Assembly: GCA_964526835.1 (NCBI GenBank)
Contig: CAZGMK010000016.1
Span: 8,644-72,643, forward strand
Origin: DAOSXA01 sp964526835
Lineage (GTDB): Bacteria; Zixibacteria; MSB-5A5; GN15; FEB-12
Reading direction: 5' to 3'
DNA length: 64,000 bases
The position numbers and the translations under genes are program-made. Below, one piece after another: positions 25,658 through 34,719 of this stretch; position 1 is the first letter of the stretch, and each line of letters begins with the position of its first letter. The notes below the pieces were generated by a model. It saw nothing but the letters and a program-made list of their open reading frames with translations. It did not search any database and had not been told where the DNA came from.

Positions 25658-27070
25658 TTACATTCCGTAGCGCTTTGAATTCAGTCTGAATTCGGAATCG
25701 CAGATGGTCAGGTCCTTGGCCAAAGCGGACCTCAGGGTGCTCTGATTCGATGCCTCGTGCTTTTCCAGCATGAATCCGGCCATGAGCAGCAGCTCTGAGG
25801 ACGGCAGCAGGCAGAAATCATGACGATGAGCAGCTTGTATCGCCTCCTGATCGAACCAGGTCTGGCGCTCCTCCGGTTTCACTTGCGCCTCGGGGTTGCC
25901 GACGACCAGCCCCTTTGCACGGTCCTTCAGCTTCCCCTCTTCCATGGTTCGAGCCAACACCTCGATTGCCTCCGCCGTAATCGGGCCCTGTTGACTGTCC
26001 GCAACCATGACCACGGCCCTCGCCTTGGGGCCGCCTGCAGGTAACCGCATGTCCAGAAGGCTTTCGTTAGCCGCAATAGGGCTGTCGATGGCTTGCCACC
26101 CGAGCAGACTCAGAGCCACTTCAACCGTCGCGATCAGAGTAGGTCCCGTTGCCCACAGAAGCTGAGTCAGCAGCGAAGCCTCCCGATCTTTCGACTGGGC
26201 CACTTGCTTCTGCTTCTTCAGGGCTTCTATCCTGGCATCGATCTCGCCGAGCTGCCGTCGGAACGGGTTCTGCCGGTCGAGTTGTTCCTGGTAAGAGTGA
26301 ACCCACGATGGCTGCCTGACCGAGGACTGGCTGTATCCGGCGACCGCCCGGAATGCCTCCACCAGGCGCATGGGTTCGTTCGCGACCTCGAACTCCGGGA
26401 CCAGCCAGACATCGCCGGCATAGCCCTCGGGGATTATCCGGCTGACGGCTGGTGTCTTGAAAGATGTTCCGGTATACGCAATATGCTCGAGTTTCCCGCT
26501 GCTGACGGCCTCGATTGCCTGCAACGCTTTGATCTGAACCGATCCGAGCGCCTGCGCCAACGGATGCAGTTCTGAGGCGTACTTGATTACCCGGCTGCCG
26601 GCGTATCTGATCGAATAGCGCCCGATCATCTCCTCCAGCCAGAAAAGCGCCGATACTACCGATTCTGTGTAACTCCGGGTCGAGTTGGGACTCCGCTTGA
26701 CGACGCGAATGTTGGCTTTAGGGATATTCGCCCGAAGGACGAGTGAACCGCCCCTGACAAGCAAGTCGTCCAGAGCGGCTCGGGCCCTTTTGACCCTCGC
26801 CAGATAGGATGCCAGCTCCTTCTCCCCCCACTTGACATACTGCTGCTCCGAAATTTCGCCGTTTCCCGACCAGGCCCCGACCCGCTTCAGAGCCTGCAGG
26901 GGATCGACAAAGACCAGACCGAACTCGCTCAGGTCAGGCGAGCTGAAGAGTCTGCCCTCCGCAAATGGAGCTCCCTGGCAAGGCCAGTCGAGGAAAACAG
27001 GTTCGGCCGGTTGCCCGGCACCAGATGATGAAGCATTTGCGCTGTGGACAAGATCGACGGCGTTGGTCAT
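25658..27070 (-). CDS. Unknown protein with degenerate nuclease-like C-terminal domain
   Basis: 470 residues, ATG start. I do not recognise the N-terminal 280 residues; they look alpha/beta (GLVFVDPLQALKRVG; GGSLVLRANIPKANIRVV). A charged helix follows (IDARIEALKKQKQVAQSK). The C-terminal about 170 residues resemble a family of PDDEXK-type domains (LLTQLLWATGPTLIATVEVA, AKGLVVGNPEAQVKPEERQ, AAHRHDFCLLPSSELLLMA). Where an active enzyme has an acidic residue followed by E-x-K, this reads AVVMVADSQQ, so catalysis looks lost. A non-catalytic DNA- or nucleotide-binding role is possible. Related to no neighbour; 158 nt separate it from priA. Confidence 0.72.
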   Translation of the reverse strand: MTNAVDLVHSANASSSGAGQPAEPVFLDWPCQGAPFAEGRLFSSPDLSEFGLVFVDPLQALKRVGAWSGNGEISEQQYVKWGEKELASYLARVKRARAALDDLLVRGGSLVLRANIPKANIRVVKRSPNSTRSYTESVVSALFWLEEMIGRYSIRYAGSRVIKYASELHPLAQALGSVQIKALQAIEAVSSGKLEHIAYTGTSFKTPAVSRIIPEGYAGDVWLVPEFEVANEPMRLVEAFRAVAGYSQSSVRQPSWVHSYQEQLDRQNPFRRQLGEIDARIEALKKQKQVAQSKDREASLLTQLLWATGPTLIATVEVALSLLGWQAIDSPIAANESLLDMRLPAGGPKARAVVMVADSQQGPITAEAIEVLARTMEEGKLKDRAKGLVVGNPEAQVKPEERQTWFDQEAIQAAHRHDFCLLPSSELLLMAGFMLEKHEASNQSTLRSALAKDLTICDSEFRLNSKRYGM

Positions 27071-27228
27071 GTTGACGACTCCATAGATGCCTGTTTTCCC
27101 CTCCCCGTAGATTTGTCAGGACGCCTCACCCTCGTCCATATTTGGTGGTATCGGCGGCATTTCGGATTTCATCAGTTTGCCTTAGCGATCTGTTTAACCT
27201 CCGTGCATGGTTGATCCAGATCAGGGCG

Positions 27229-29601
27229 CTACATCACGTCCACAGGATCCACGTTGACACCTATCCTGATGGAATTGGGCAGGCCGAACCGGGGTTCATC
27301 CGCCTCCCATCCGGTCAGGAGATCCACCAGTCGCGGCATGGCGACGGTCTTGAGAAGGAGTTGCCGTCGATATCGCCCCCTGAGGTGGTACATCGGGCTT
27401 GGCGCCGGGCCGAGAATCTCAACTCTCAGGCCCGCAGAGACCAGTTTTCGCCGCAGTCTGTGATGCAGGTTCGCGGCGGTCTGAATCAGCTTATCCTCGG
27501 CCGAACCCGACAGGACGATCAGCAGGAGACGCCCGAACGGAGGGAAGCCCAGGGCCTTGCGGGAGGCGATTTCCGACTCATAAAATGACTGATAATCGTG
27601 ACGTGAGACCGAATCGATTATGTGGCTGTCCGGATAGTAGGTCTGAATCAGCACCCGGCCGGGACTCGCCGCGCGCCCGGATCTCCCGGCTACCTGAAGC
27701 AATCTGGCAAACGCATGTTCGGAGGCCCTGAAGTCGGGAAGGTCAAGGCTGAGGTCGGCGGCCAGGACACCCACCAGGGTGACTGAAGGAAAATCCAGAC
27801 CCTTGGCCACCATCTGGGTCCCCAGAAGAACTTGGTAGCGATGTTCAGCGAAGTCGGAGAGAATCTGATGCGCCTTCCGACGTCCTGACGCCGCGTCGCT
27901 GTCCATGCGGACTACCCGAGCCTGGGGGAAAAGGCGCGGCAAGTTCTCCTCGACCTTCTGCGTCCCGGCTCCCAGGAAGAATACCTCATGGCTGCCGCAC
28001 TCCGGGCAGGTTTCCCATGCGGGCTGGACGTGTCCGCAGTAGTGACAACTCAGCTTCCGGCCGACCTTGTGGTAGGTCAGCTTCACGCGACATGACGGGC
28101 ACTCCGGCGCCCCGCCGCAGGAGGCGCACTTGAGTTGCGGTGAGTGGCCTCGGCGATTGAGAAAGAGGATTGCCTGGCGCCCTTCTTTCAGGCACTGGTC
28201 CATCTCCCGTTTCACTGTGTATGACAGGTATGGCAGATCGCCGCGCAAACGGTCGGTGCGCATGTCCACCACGTGAACGGTGGGCAGATGGGCGGTGGCC
28301 GGACGCCGGTTCAGCCGAAGCAGCCGGTATCGCCCCTTGAGGGCGTTGTGATAGGATTCTAGCGACGGCGAAGCTGATCCCAATACGACCGGGACATCGG
28401 CCAGCTTGGCTCTCATAACGGCGGCATCGCGGGCGTGGAGTCGCGGCGCGGGATCATCCTGCTTGTACGAGGGATCATGTTCTTCGTCAACGATGACCAT
28501 ACCAATGTTCGCCAGTGGCGCAAAAACCGCCGAGCGCGGCCCCACCACGATTCGATAGTCGCCCCGTTTGATGCCGCGCCAGCTCCTGATCCGCTCTCGC
28601 TCTGTCATCGCCGAGTGAATCACGGTTACTTTATCGCCGAACATGCCCCGAAAATAGGCCAGCGTAGCGCCGGTCAGGCCTATCTCGGGTGTTAGTACCA
28701 GCGCCGTTCGTCCCCGGGCCAGAACCTCACGGCACAGGTGGCAGTATACTATGGTCTTTCCCGAGCCGGTCACCCCGTGCAACAGGAATGGCGCAAACCC
28801 GCTGTCGAGCGAGTGGAGCATAGCCGCGAGGGCTGCTCGTTGCTCGTCATTCAGTTCGATTTCATTGATACCGGCGCGCGGCGGGATGAAAGACAGAATC
28901 TCGTCACTCTCAACCGCCACCGCCTCCAGGACGCCGGCGTCGCGGGCCTTGCGCAACTGGTAGTCATTCCAGCCCGCTCGGACAAGGCTTTTGCGATCGC
29001 GAATACCGTCGAAAGGCTCCGGTCGGAATTTGCTGTCCGCATAGAAGTGACGCCATCGGTCCAAGTCGGGTACACAATAACCACGCTTGCGTCCGGCGCT
29101 GCCTTCCGAGGCGGTGGGCCAGTGCTCGACAATAACGTCTCTCTCGATCAGCTCATCCAGCCTGCCCAGCTTGCGCAATTGCGAAAGGGTCCTCGTGCTG
29201 ACGGTCCGGGAGGGAGCCGGCGTCATCGGCAGATCAGCTGCCAGGGCGCGGCAGTTCTCCGCCCAGCGATACCCTGCTGTGCGACGGCTTCGCAGAACCG
29301 AAGGCAAGGCCGACGCCAACACGTCAGCCGGATTGGCAAAGTAGTAACGAGCGACCCAGGAACAGAAGTCGAATAACTCGCCCGAGAACTGGCTGGTTTG
29401 ATCAAGCAGCCTGATTATCCGGCGATAGTCTAGTCCCGGCCGAGACCGGGCCGGCCCCAGGTAGAAGCCCAGTTGACGGCGACGCCCGAATGGTACGAGT
29501 AGTCGCTGTCCCGGCTCCAGACACATCGAACCATCGACAATGTAGGAGAACGATCGCTTCAGCGGACCACTGACAGCTACATCAATAAGTCGGTCAGACA
29601 T
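27229..29601 (-). CDS. priA: Primosomal protein N' (replication restart helicase PriA)
   Basis: 790 residues from ATG at 29601 (GAGGG just upstream). The N-terminal 3'DNA-binding domain leads to a helicase core with Walker A GVTGSGKTIVYCHL, DEEH (VDEEHDPSYKQDD), a zinc region with paired Cys (CASCGGAPECPSC, CHYCG, CPECG), and motifs V-VI (VLLGTQMVAKGLDFPSV, LQVAGRSGRA). PriA reloads the replisome at stalled forks. The start is chosen downstream of a terminator hairpin at 29620-29650; a longer reading would cross it. Confidence 0.96.
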   Translation of the reverse strand: MSDRLIDVAVSGPLKRSFSYIVDGSMCLEPGQRLLVPFGRRRQLGFYLGPARSRPGLDYRRIIRLLDQTSQFSGELFDFCSWVARYYFANPADVLASALPSVLRSRRTAGYRWAENCRALAADLPMTPAPSRTVSTRTLSQLRKLGRLDELIERDVIVEHWPTASEGSAGRKRGYCVPDLDRWRHFYADSKFRPEPFDGIRDRKSLVRAGWNDYQLRKARDAGVLEAVAVESDEILSFIPPRAGINEIELNDEQRAALAAMLHSLDSGFAPFLLHGVTGSGKTIVYCHLCREVLARGRTALVLTPEIGLTGATLAYFRGMFGDKVTVIHSAMTERERIRSWRGIKRGDYRIVVGPRSAVFAPLANIGMVIVDEEHDPSYKQDDPAPRLHARDAAVMRAKLADVPVVLGSASPSLESYHNALKGRYRLLRLNRRPATAHLPTVHVVDMRTDRLRGDLPYLSYTVKREMDQCLKEGRQAILFLNRRGHSPQLKCASCGGAPECPSCRVKLTYHKVGRKLSCHYCGHVQPAWETCPECGSHEVFFLGAGTQKVEENLPRLFPQARVVRMDSDAASGRRKAHQILSDFAEHRYQVLLGTQMVAKGLDFPSVTLVGVLAADLSLDLPDFRASEHAFARLLQVAGRSGRAASPGRVLIQTYYPDSHIIDSVSRHDYQSFYESEIASRKALGFPPFGRLLLIVLSGSAEDKLIQTAANLHHRLRRKLVSAGLRVEILGPAPSPMYHLRGRYRRQLLLKTVAMPRLVDLLTGWEADEPRFGLPNSIRIGVNVDPVDVM

Positions 29602-29619
29602 CACACCCTCAGTTCGCCG

Positions 29620-29650
29620 AAAAAAAACGGCAGACCCGAGGTCTGCCGTT
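29620..29650 (-). terminator. Intrinsic terminator of the TPR gene
   Basis: Arms AACGGCAGACC / GGTCTGCCGTT (11 bp, 3-nt loop) followed on the minus strand by a T-run that brings the Ts to eight. It lies 50 nt past the TPR stop and just before the priA start, so priA should have its own promoter or rely on readthrough. Confidence 0.9.
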
Positions 29651-29700
29651 GTCACTTTCCGTACCCTGGGCATCACCGCCGGAACGGATAGTCATCCCTG

Positions 29701-31074
29701 CTATTTGAGACGCTTCCGTGCCTCCGCTTCCTTCTGCTTCATGCCCAGTTGCTGGTAAAGGTCGGCCAATTGCTCCCAGATTCGCTTGTTGTCCGGTTCC
29801 AGTTCGACGACCTTCTCATAGGCCACCACGGACGCATTCCAGTCCTGCAAGTTGATGAGGCAATCACCCAGCGATATCCAGTGGTCGGCATTATCCGGTT
29901 CCATTTGGGTAAGGTGTCGGAAGGCGTCGGCGGCGTTCTTCCAATTCTGACTCAGAGCTGCCGCCAGAGCGTACATTTCCGTAACAAACGGATCATCGGG
30001 GTTGATTTCATAAGCCCGTCGCAAATAGACCCGCGAGGAATCGAATCGCTCCTGGCGTTTCGCCAGCCATTCCTGCTTGGCGGCATCGTCGCCTGCGGCC
30101 TCGGCCTGTTGGGCCGAGTCGGCCGCCCGACGGCCCAGCTCGTTGAAGTAACGGCCTACACCCGAAAGGACCTCGGCGTTCTCGGGATCAGTCTCCAGAA
30201 TCCGATCATAGATCACTTTGGCCGAATCGTACCAACCGACATTATTGAGACAGATAGTCAGGTTGTACATTGTTGCAACCTCCTCAGGATTGGCCAGGAT
30301 GAAATCGTTCAGGTAGGGGATCGCGTCCTTGTAGTTGCCTTGGTTCACATAATCGTAGGCTATCGACTCCAGCAACGAGATGCTGTCCTGCTCGGTTTGC
30401 GCCAACTTCAGGCCGGTCTTCTTGAACTCGATCGCCTTGTCGTACTCCTCGATTGCCTGATAAGCCATGCCGAGGGCCAGGTAGGCTCGATTATCCGAGG
30501 AATCGATCATAATAGCCAGATTCATGTTCACGACGGCTGAGTCGAAATTGGCCTGCAATGCATCCTGATGATAGGCTCGCATGGTCGAGTCCTGAGTAGT
30601 CTGCAACTCCTGCTGGGCGGTGCTGATGACATTGAGTTGCTCTATTCCACTATTGTAGAACTCGCGCCAGTATTTGACCTGAACGGAGTCCGACTTCTGG
30701 ATGTACTCTTGGCAGCCACTCTGGTATTTCTCCTCGCAGGCGCCTTCACAACACATGTGAAGGCTGTCGATGTAGGCGACCATCTTCTGGACATAAGGGA
30801 TCTTGGCCTGCGGATCCGACTCCAACTGCAGGCCATCAACCATCATCTGCGAATACAGATACAGCGCCTCGGCATGAGGGCCGTAGTGCATAAACAGCGA
30901 GTCGAGCATGGCAGCCGCTTCTTCGTATCGCTCCGGATCGCCGGACAGAATGTCGATCTTGGCCGACTTGATATACGCGCCAACCGGTAGCTTACGAGGC
31001 CGCGAAGCGAGGGCCGGCAGAGCAACAAGAACCGCCAGTGTCAGGGTCAACAGAACTGTCAAAGATCGCTTCAA
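29701..31074 (-). CDS. Secreted tetratricopeptide-repeat protein
   Basis: 457 residues from TTG at 31074, where AAGGAGG lies 6 nt upstream. A signal peptide (KRSLTVLLTLTLAVLVALPA) is followed by TPR units, clearest at about 190-290 (LGMAYQAIEEYDKAIEFKKT; YDYVNQGNYKDAIPYLNDF) and 370-455 (LGDCLINLQDWNASVVAYEK; LADLYQQLGMKQKEAEAR). A Cys cluster (CCEGACEEKYQSGC) sits near residue 115. It is probably a periplasmic scaffold. It has its own strong promoter and terminator, so it is a single-gene unit. Confidence 0.85.
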   Translation of the reverse strand: MKRSLTVLLTLTLAVLVALPALASRPRKLPVGAYIKSAKIDILSGDPERYEEAAAMLDSLFMHYGPHAEALYLYSQMMVDGLQLESDPQAKIPYVQKMVAYIDSLHMCCEGACEEKYQSGCQEYIQKSDSVQVKYWREFYNSGIEQLNVISTAQQELQTTQDSTMRAYHQDALQANFDSAVVNMNLAIMIDSSDNRAYLALGMAYQAIEEYDKAIEFKKTGLKLAQTEQDSISLLESIAYDYVNQGNYKDAIPYLNDFILANPEEVATMYNLTICLNNVGWYDSAKVIYDRILETDPENAEVLSGVGRYFNELGRRAADSAQQAEAAGDDAAKQEWLAKRQERFDSSRVYLRRAYEINPDDPFVTEMYALAAALSQNWKNAADAFRHLTQMEPDNADHWISLGDCLINLQDWNASVVAYEKVVELEPDNKRIWEQLADLYQQLGMKQKEAEARKRLK

Positions 31075-31122
31075 AACAAACCTCCTTGCAGGGCCCAACC
31101 TCATTCACAAATTCGTCGCCCG

Positions 31123-31151
31123 AATGTAATGGCTGGGCCGATCCTTGTCAA
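31123..31151 (-). promoter_or_regulatory. Sigma-70-type promoter of the TPR gene
   Basis: Minus strand TTGACA, 17-nt spacer, TACATT. Predicted start about 31116, 42 nt before the TTG start. The -35 lies between inverted arms GCCGATC / GATCGGC just after the DUF4139 stop. Confidence 0.75.
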
Positions 31152-31160
31152 CAGATCGGC

Positions 31161-32507
31161 TTATCGTACGCCATAACGTATCGTGAAGTCGAAGGTCCGG
31201 GTCTGACCAGCCTTCACCGGTACCCGGAACTCTATTGTGTAGGCATCCTCCTTCGTGTACTCGATGTCGGAACTCAAAACTTCCCAGTAGCCGTGCAGCC
31301 GCTTCTCCACCACCACGATTATGTCGCTGTCCTTACGATTGCGAAGCTCAATCCGAAAATCACGCTCCTCAACCTGCTGGGATATACGACGCTGATCCAT
31401 CACTTTCTGCTCGGCGACAACATCGAAGGCGGTTCCCACCTGGACCGTCAGGTTCTCGTCCCGGGGGGTGTGCTTGATCCGATCCTCACCCAACAGTACA
31501 ACCGAGCCGTCGTCATCCGCCTTGAACAAACGTACCCGCCCCGCCGGCAACGGCATACCCAGACCTGCTTCGGACGAGTTAGTGAACTCGATGGCTACTT
31601 CGACCTCCGCGGCATTGCGATCGGGACGGTACGTGTAGACCTTTTCCACGGTCGTAGAGGCGGGGTCGAAGAGCGATATCTGCTTGATCTCCCGGTTGGC
31701 CACCGTGGCCGCCCGGGGGAGGGTATACAGGTGATACTCGAAGAACGCCTTCTCCTCGAATCCGGCCCCGGCGCCTTCGGCCATCGCCATCATTTTGCGG
31801 GAATCGGCGTACGACGGGGCCTCGGGGCGAGCTCGGTGGATGTCACCGGCCACCAGTTTGAGCCTGGCATCCTCGTAAGTCTTGCCGGAATTATTGGTGA
31901 TTGAAGCCCAGCCGGACAGATGAAGGTTCTCCTCTTTGCTGTCCAGCTGCCCGACATACTCGGCTTCCCACTTCATGCCGCTTGTCTGATAACCCACCCG
32001 ACACTGGCGCGGTCCACCCGACTCCGAGGCATATAGCCAGAACAGGGTCGGACGAGTGATCAACCCCTCAGGCAGTTTGGGGAACGAAACTTCGTTGATA
32101 TTGTCCAAATTCACGACCTTGACCCGCCCTGACGTCTCCATCAGCGTAACCGCTCCCTTGTTGTAGGCCAGCAGATTACCGGAATACAGGCGCCCCGACT
32201 CGTCGATCAGCTCGATCTCCTGATCGAGGTAACGACGGTACATCTGCTCCGGGCTGACCAGGTCGTAGGCATAGTTCTGTTCGAGAACCGTTACCTTGCC
32301 TCCGTCGAGGACCTCCATTCGCACAGACGCCGGGTCGATTTCCGACGGGACGTCGCGGAAGGCGAGCTTGCCGTTGCCCTTGTCGAAGTTGAGGGTGCGC
32401 GTCTCGCTGACCACCCCGAGGTTGCTGTTGTATACAGTAACCGCCACATCGTCGGCCGTCGTCGCGCCGGCCAGTGCCATGATCATAATCATCGTGAGTG
32501 CTTTCAT
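31161..32507 (-). CDS. DUF4139 domain protein, secreted
   Basis: 448 residues with a signal peptide (MKALTMIMIMALAGATTA). The N-terminal part (VAVTVYNSNLGVVSETRTLN, LAFRDVPSEIDPASVRME) and the C-terminal beta domain (RNRKDSDIIVVVEKRLHGYW, FRVPVKAGQTRTFDFTIRYG) match DUF4139 proteins. Function is not established; the family is thought to be extracytoplasmic. SD AAGGAG 7 nt before ATG. Upstream is an inverted repeat at 32560-32582. Confidence 0.88.
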   Translation of the reverse strand: MKALTMIMIMALAGATTADDVAVTVYNSNLGVVSETRTLNFDKGNGKLAFRDVPSEIDPASVRMEVLDGGKVTVLEQNYAYDLVSPEQMYRRYLDQEIELIDESGRLYSGNLLAYNKGAVTLMETSGRVKVVNLDNINEVSFPKLPEGLITRPTLFWLYASESGGPRQCRVGYQTSGMKWEAEYVGQLDSKEENLHLSGWASITNNSGKTYEDARLKLVAGDIHRARPEAPSYADSRKMMAMAEGAGAGFEEKAFFEYHLYTLPRAATVANREIKQISLFDPASTTVEKVYTYRPDRNAAEVEVAIEFTNSSEAGLGMPLPAGRVRLFKADDDGSVVLLGEDRIKHTPRDENLTVQVGTAFDVVAEQKVMDQRRISQQVEERDFRIELRNRKDSDIIVVVEKRLHGYWEVLSSDIEYTKEDAYTIEFRVPVKAGQTRTFDFTIRYGVR

Positions 32508-32559
32508 TTTCGTACTCCTTGGGTCGAATCCGCGCTTCGCGGGGCCCGGTGTTTATACC

Positions 32560-32582
32560 AAGGACCATCCGCCACGGTCCTT
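32560..32582. repeat. Inverted repeat upstream of the DUF4139 gene
   Basis: AAGGACC / GGTCCTT, seven-base perfect arms, 9-nt centre, just upstream of a TATAAA-like element on the minus strand. It could be an operator; no -35 is evident. Confidence 0.4.
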
Positions 32583-32744
32583 GCGACAAGTTTTAACACA
32601 GATACCGGCAGGGCATCGATTTCTTCCCGGGCGCCGCGGAGGTTTCGCAACCGCCCAGCTAAGCACCTGCGGGGAAACAACATAAATAGCCCAAGCCCGT
32701 GAGGGTCCCGGTCGACATGTCGGGTTAGCCTACTGCGGTCGAGG

Positions 32745-33125
32745 TCAAAACTGGTCAGTGCGGAGCATTACCAGGGTGCAGGCCTGCACAACCTCAATAC
32801 CTTCGTCACGCAGCCTGGCGGCAAGATCGGGATTCTCGGCGCCGGGGTTAAAGATAACGCGGCGGGGTTTGATGCCTAGAATCTCATCGAGGGCGGCCGA
32901 TGATATCTTCGAATTGACATAGACAGTCAGCGTATCGACCGGTTCTTCAATGTCAGACAACGACTTCACCGCGGTCAGACCAAACACCTCATGACCCTTC
33001 GGATGTACCGGCACCGGCTGGTGACCGTGCTCCTTCAGCATCTTGACGGCCATGAACGAATAGCGCTCTTCTTTCGGTGATGCGCCCAGGACTGCGACCC
33101 GGGAGTGGGGTTTGGCTCGTTCCAT
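32745..33125 (-). CDS. CoA-binding domain protein (YccU-like)
   Basis: 126 residues forming a Rossmann CoA-binding domain: VAVLGASPKEERYSFMAVKM, then PVHPKGHEVFGLTAVKSL, then VIFNPGAENPDLAARLRDEG, ending VVQACTLVMLRTDQF. Similar to the N-terminal domain of succinyl-CoA synthetase alpha but standing alone. Cytoplasmic; substrate unknown. ATG start, 80 nt after the FAD-binding gene's... stop-to-start space on the other side is 33126-33205. Confidence 0.88.
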   Translation of the reverse strand: MERAKPHSRVAVLGASPKEERYSFMAVKMLKEHGHQPVPVHPKGHEVFGLTAVKSLSDIEEPVDTLTVYVNSKISSAALDEILGIKPRRVIFNPGAENPDLAARLRDEGIEVVQACTLVMLRTDQF

Positions 33126-33205
33126 TATGACGGCCCGCCTTCCATAGTGATCAATTCACGCTCTTTGGATATATGCAACAACTGCCGGCGTCGTTGGTTC
33201 GCCTC

Positions 33206-33958
33206 TCAGACTATCGGCAGGACACCCTGCGGGTCGAACTTCTGCTTGATCTTGCGGCTGTAAACGGCATCGGTGCTCGTATTGTCCTCCGACAAAGCCT
33301 CGAGCAGGGGGCTCCGACTTGATTCCATCTGGCTCATACCCGTGTACTCATCTGCCGCACTGTCCGGCAAGGTCCGAAACCAGAGTTTGACGATCAGCCC
33401 GAGAAGCCCCCAGGAACGGGCGAAGACCTTTACCACGTCGTAGCCCGAAGTCGACTTGAAGCAGACCGAGCCGGGCGTAATGACGTCGCCCTCGGGAGTC
33501 ACGATCTCGGCCTTAAGCAGGAATCTCTTAAGGGGCAGTTCGTGACCACTCAGTTCAGCGGTCAGGCCCGTCGCCACGGCCCCTCCCGCCGAACCGACAT
33601 AGGGCAGGTTGGCGTGCGGCACGAAGAGCCGGTGCGGCTTCAGGCAATAGTTGATTTCGCGCAACGGGTAACCCGACCCCACACAGACGTACAGGTCACT
33701 GTCGCTCACTTCGAAAACCCGGTTCAGGCGGTCGGTGCACACTGTGACCATGCTCTCGAACGGTTCCCCGACCGGCGTGATGTTGTTGGCGAAGCCGGCG
33801 ATGTACATCTTGCGACCGTGTTCGCTCGCCAGACGGAACAGCCTTGAGGCCTCCTGGGTGGATTCCGGATGGAAGGTCGGCACTGCATTCTGCCAGGTGA
33901 GTCGCCCGGGCGCAAACTCATTCTGGAGCACATTAACAAATCGCGATAGCCTGACCAT
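33206..33958 (-). CDS. Compact FAD-linked oxidase-type protein (FAD-binding domain only)
   Basis: 250 residues, about half the usual size of VAO-family FAD-linked oxidases. The PCMH fold is recognisable: HPESTQEASRLFRLASEHGR, VGSAGGAVATGLTAELSGHE, STSGYDVVKVFARSWGLLGL. It then jumps to the usual last element (SRKIKQKFDPQGVLPIV), with the substrate/cap domain missing. It may bind FAD without the standard reaction, or be an internally deleted gene. ATG start; no SD stands out. Confidence 0.8.
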   Translation of the reverse strand: MVRLSRFVNVLQNEFAPGRLTWQNAVPTFHPESTQEASRLFRLASEHGRKMYIAGFANNITPVGEPFESMVTVCTDRLNRVFEVSDSDLYVCVGSGYPLREINYCLKPHRLFVPHANLPYVGSAGGAVATGLTAELSGHELPLKRFLLKAEIVTPEGDVITPGSVCFKSTSGYDVVKVFARSWGLLGLIVKLWFRTLPDSAADEYTGMSQMESSRSPLLEALSEDNTSTDAVYSRKIKQKFDPQGVLPIV

Positions 33959-34090
33959 GGCTCGAAGATAGCGCCATCGGGCGGGCTGTCAACTAAGATC
34001 GGCACGCCGGACTGGCCGACGCAAGGGCTTGCTTGCAGCGACGCCGTGCAGCGTTTGCACCCGCAGTTCATACCCTGCCTGTTGTTCTTC

Positions 34091-34119
34091 CTTGCCGATG
34101 CGGCCAATCGTGTCTATTT
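34091..34119 (+). promoter_or_regulatory. Candidate sigma-70 promoter for the DUF3795 gene
   Basis: TTGCCG, 17-nt spacer, TATTTT on the plus strand, about 120 nt before the DUF3795 start. The rest of 33959-34248 shows nothing else I can name. Confidence 0.4.
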
Positions 34120-34248
34120 TCTTGCTATGGCCGCTCGCGCCGGGGGTCAGTTCACTGCCACAGGGATCTGTGTCGCTTCCTGTGGCCCGGGGCGACGAGT
34201 GTTCGGCGCGGCCAGTTTAGCAAAGCAACGACAGGAAAGGAGCCCGAG

Positions 34249-34617
34249 TTGAACAGAGGCACCATGATCGCAGCATGCGGACTGGACTGCGGCTCGTGCG
34301 AGATCAGAAGAGCGCCGACAAACCCGGATGCCGCCAGGGTCATAGTCGACTGGTTCAGAAAGCGGGGTTGGCTCTCCGACGACGAGGGGATGGAGCAAGT
34401 CATCGAGCGGAGGATGTACTGCACAGGTTGCACCGGCAGCCGGGACACACACTGGTCCAGCGACTGCTGGATTCTGCGGTGCTGCATAGACGAGAGGGGT
34501 CTGAGCAACTGCAGCGAATGTGAGGAATTCGCCTGCGATCGTCTTGTCGACTGGGCCGAACAGAATGACCGCTACAGGGCTGCTCTGGTCCACCTGAGAG
34601 GAATGCGATCAGAATAG
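34249..34617 (+). CDS. DUF3795-family Cys-rich protein
   Basis: About 122 residues from TTG 34249 (AAGGAG 6 nt upstream); ATG at 34264 is the alternative and fits the family start better (MIAACGLDCGSCEI). Cys groups are CGLDCGSC, CTGC, CWILRCC and CSECEEFAC, a pattern likely to bind metal. The family is common in anaerobes; no reaction is assigned. It is the only plus-strand gene in this part of the window. Confidence 0.82.
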   Translation: MNRGTMIAACGLDCGSCEIRRAPTNPDAARVIVDWFRKRGWLSDDEGMEQVIERRMYCTGCTGSRDTHWSSDCWILRCCIDERGLSNCSECEEFACDRLVDWAEQNDRYRAALVHLRGMRSE

Positions 34618-34719
34618 ATGCAGGCCGAGCCGGGACCCTGTGGATGCAACCGTTCTGCGCTTATCAGGTCTCGGGTGTGACTCCATATGGCGGTCGAATT
34701 GCCGACCTCTCGCGACTGC

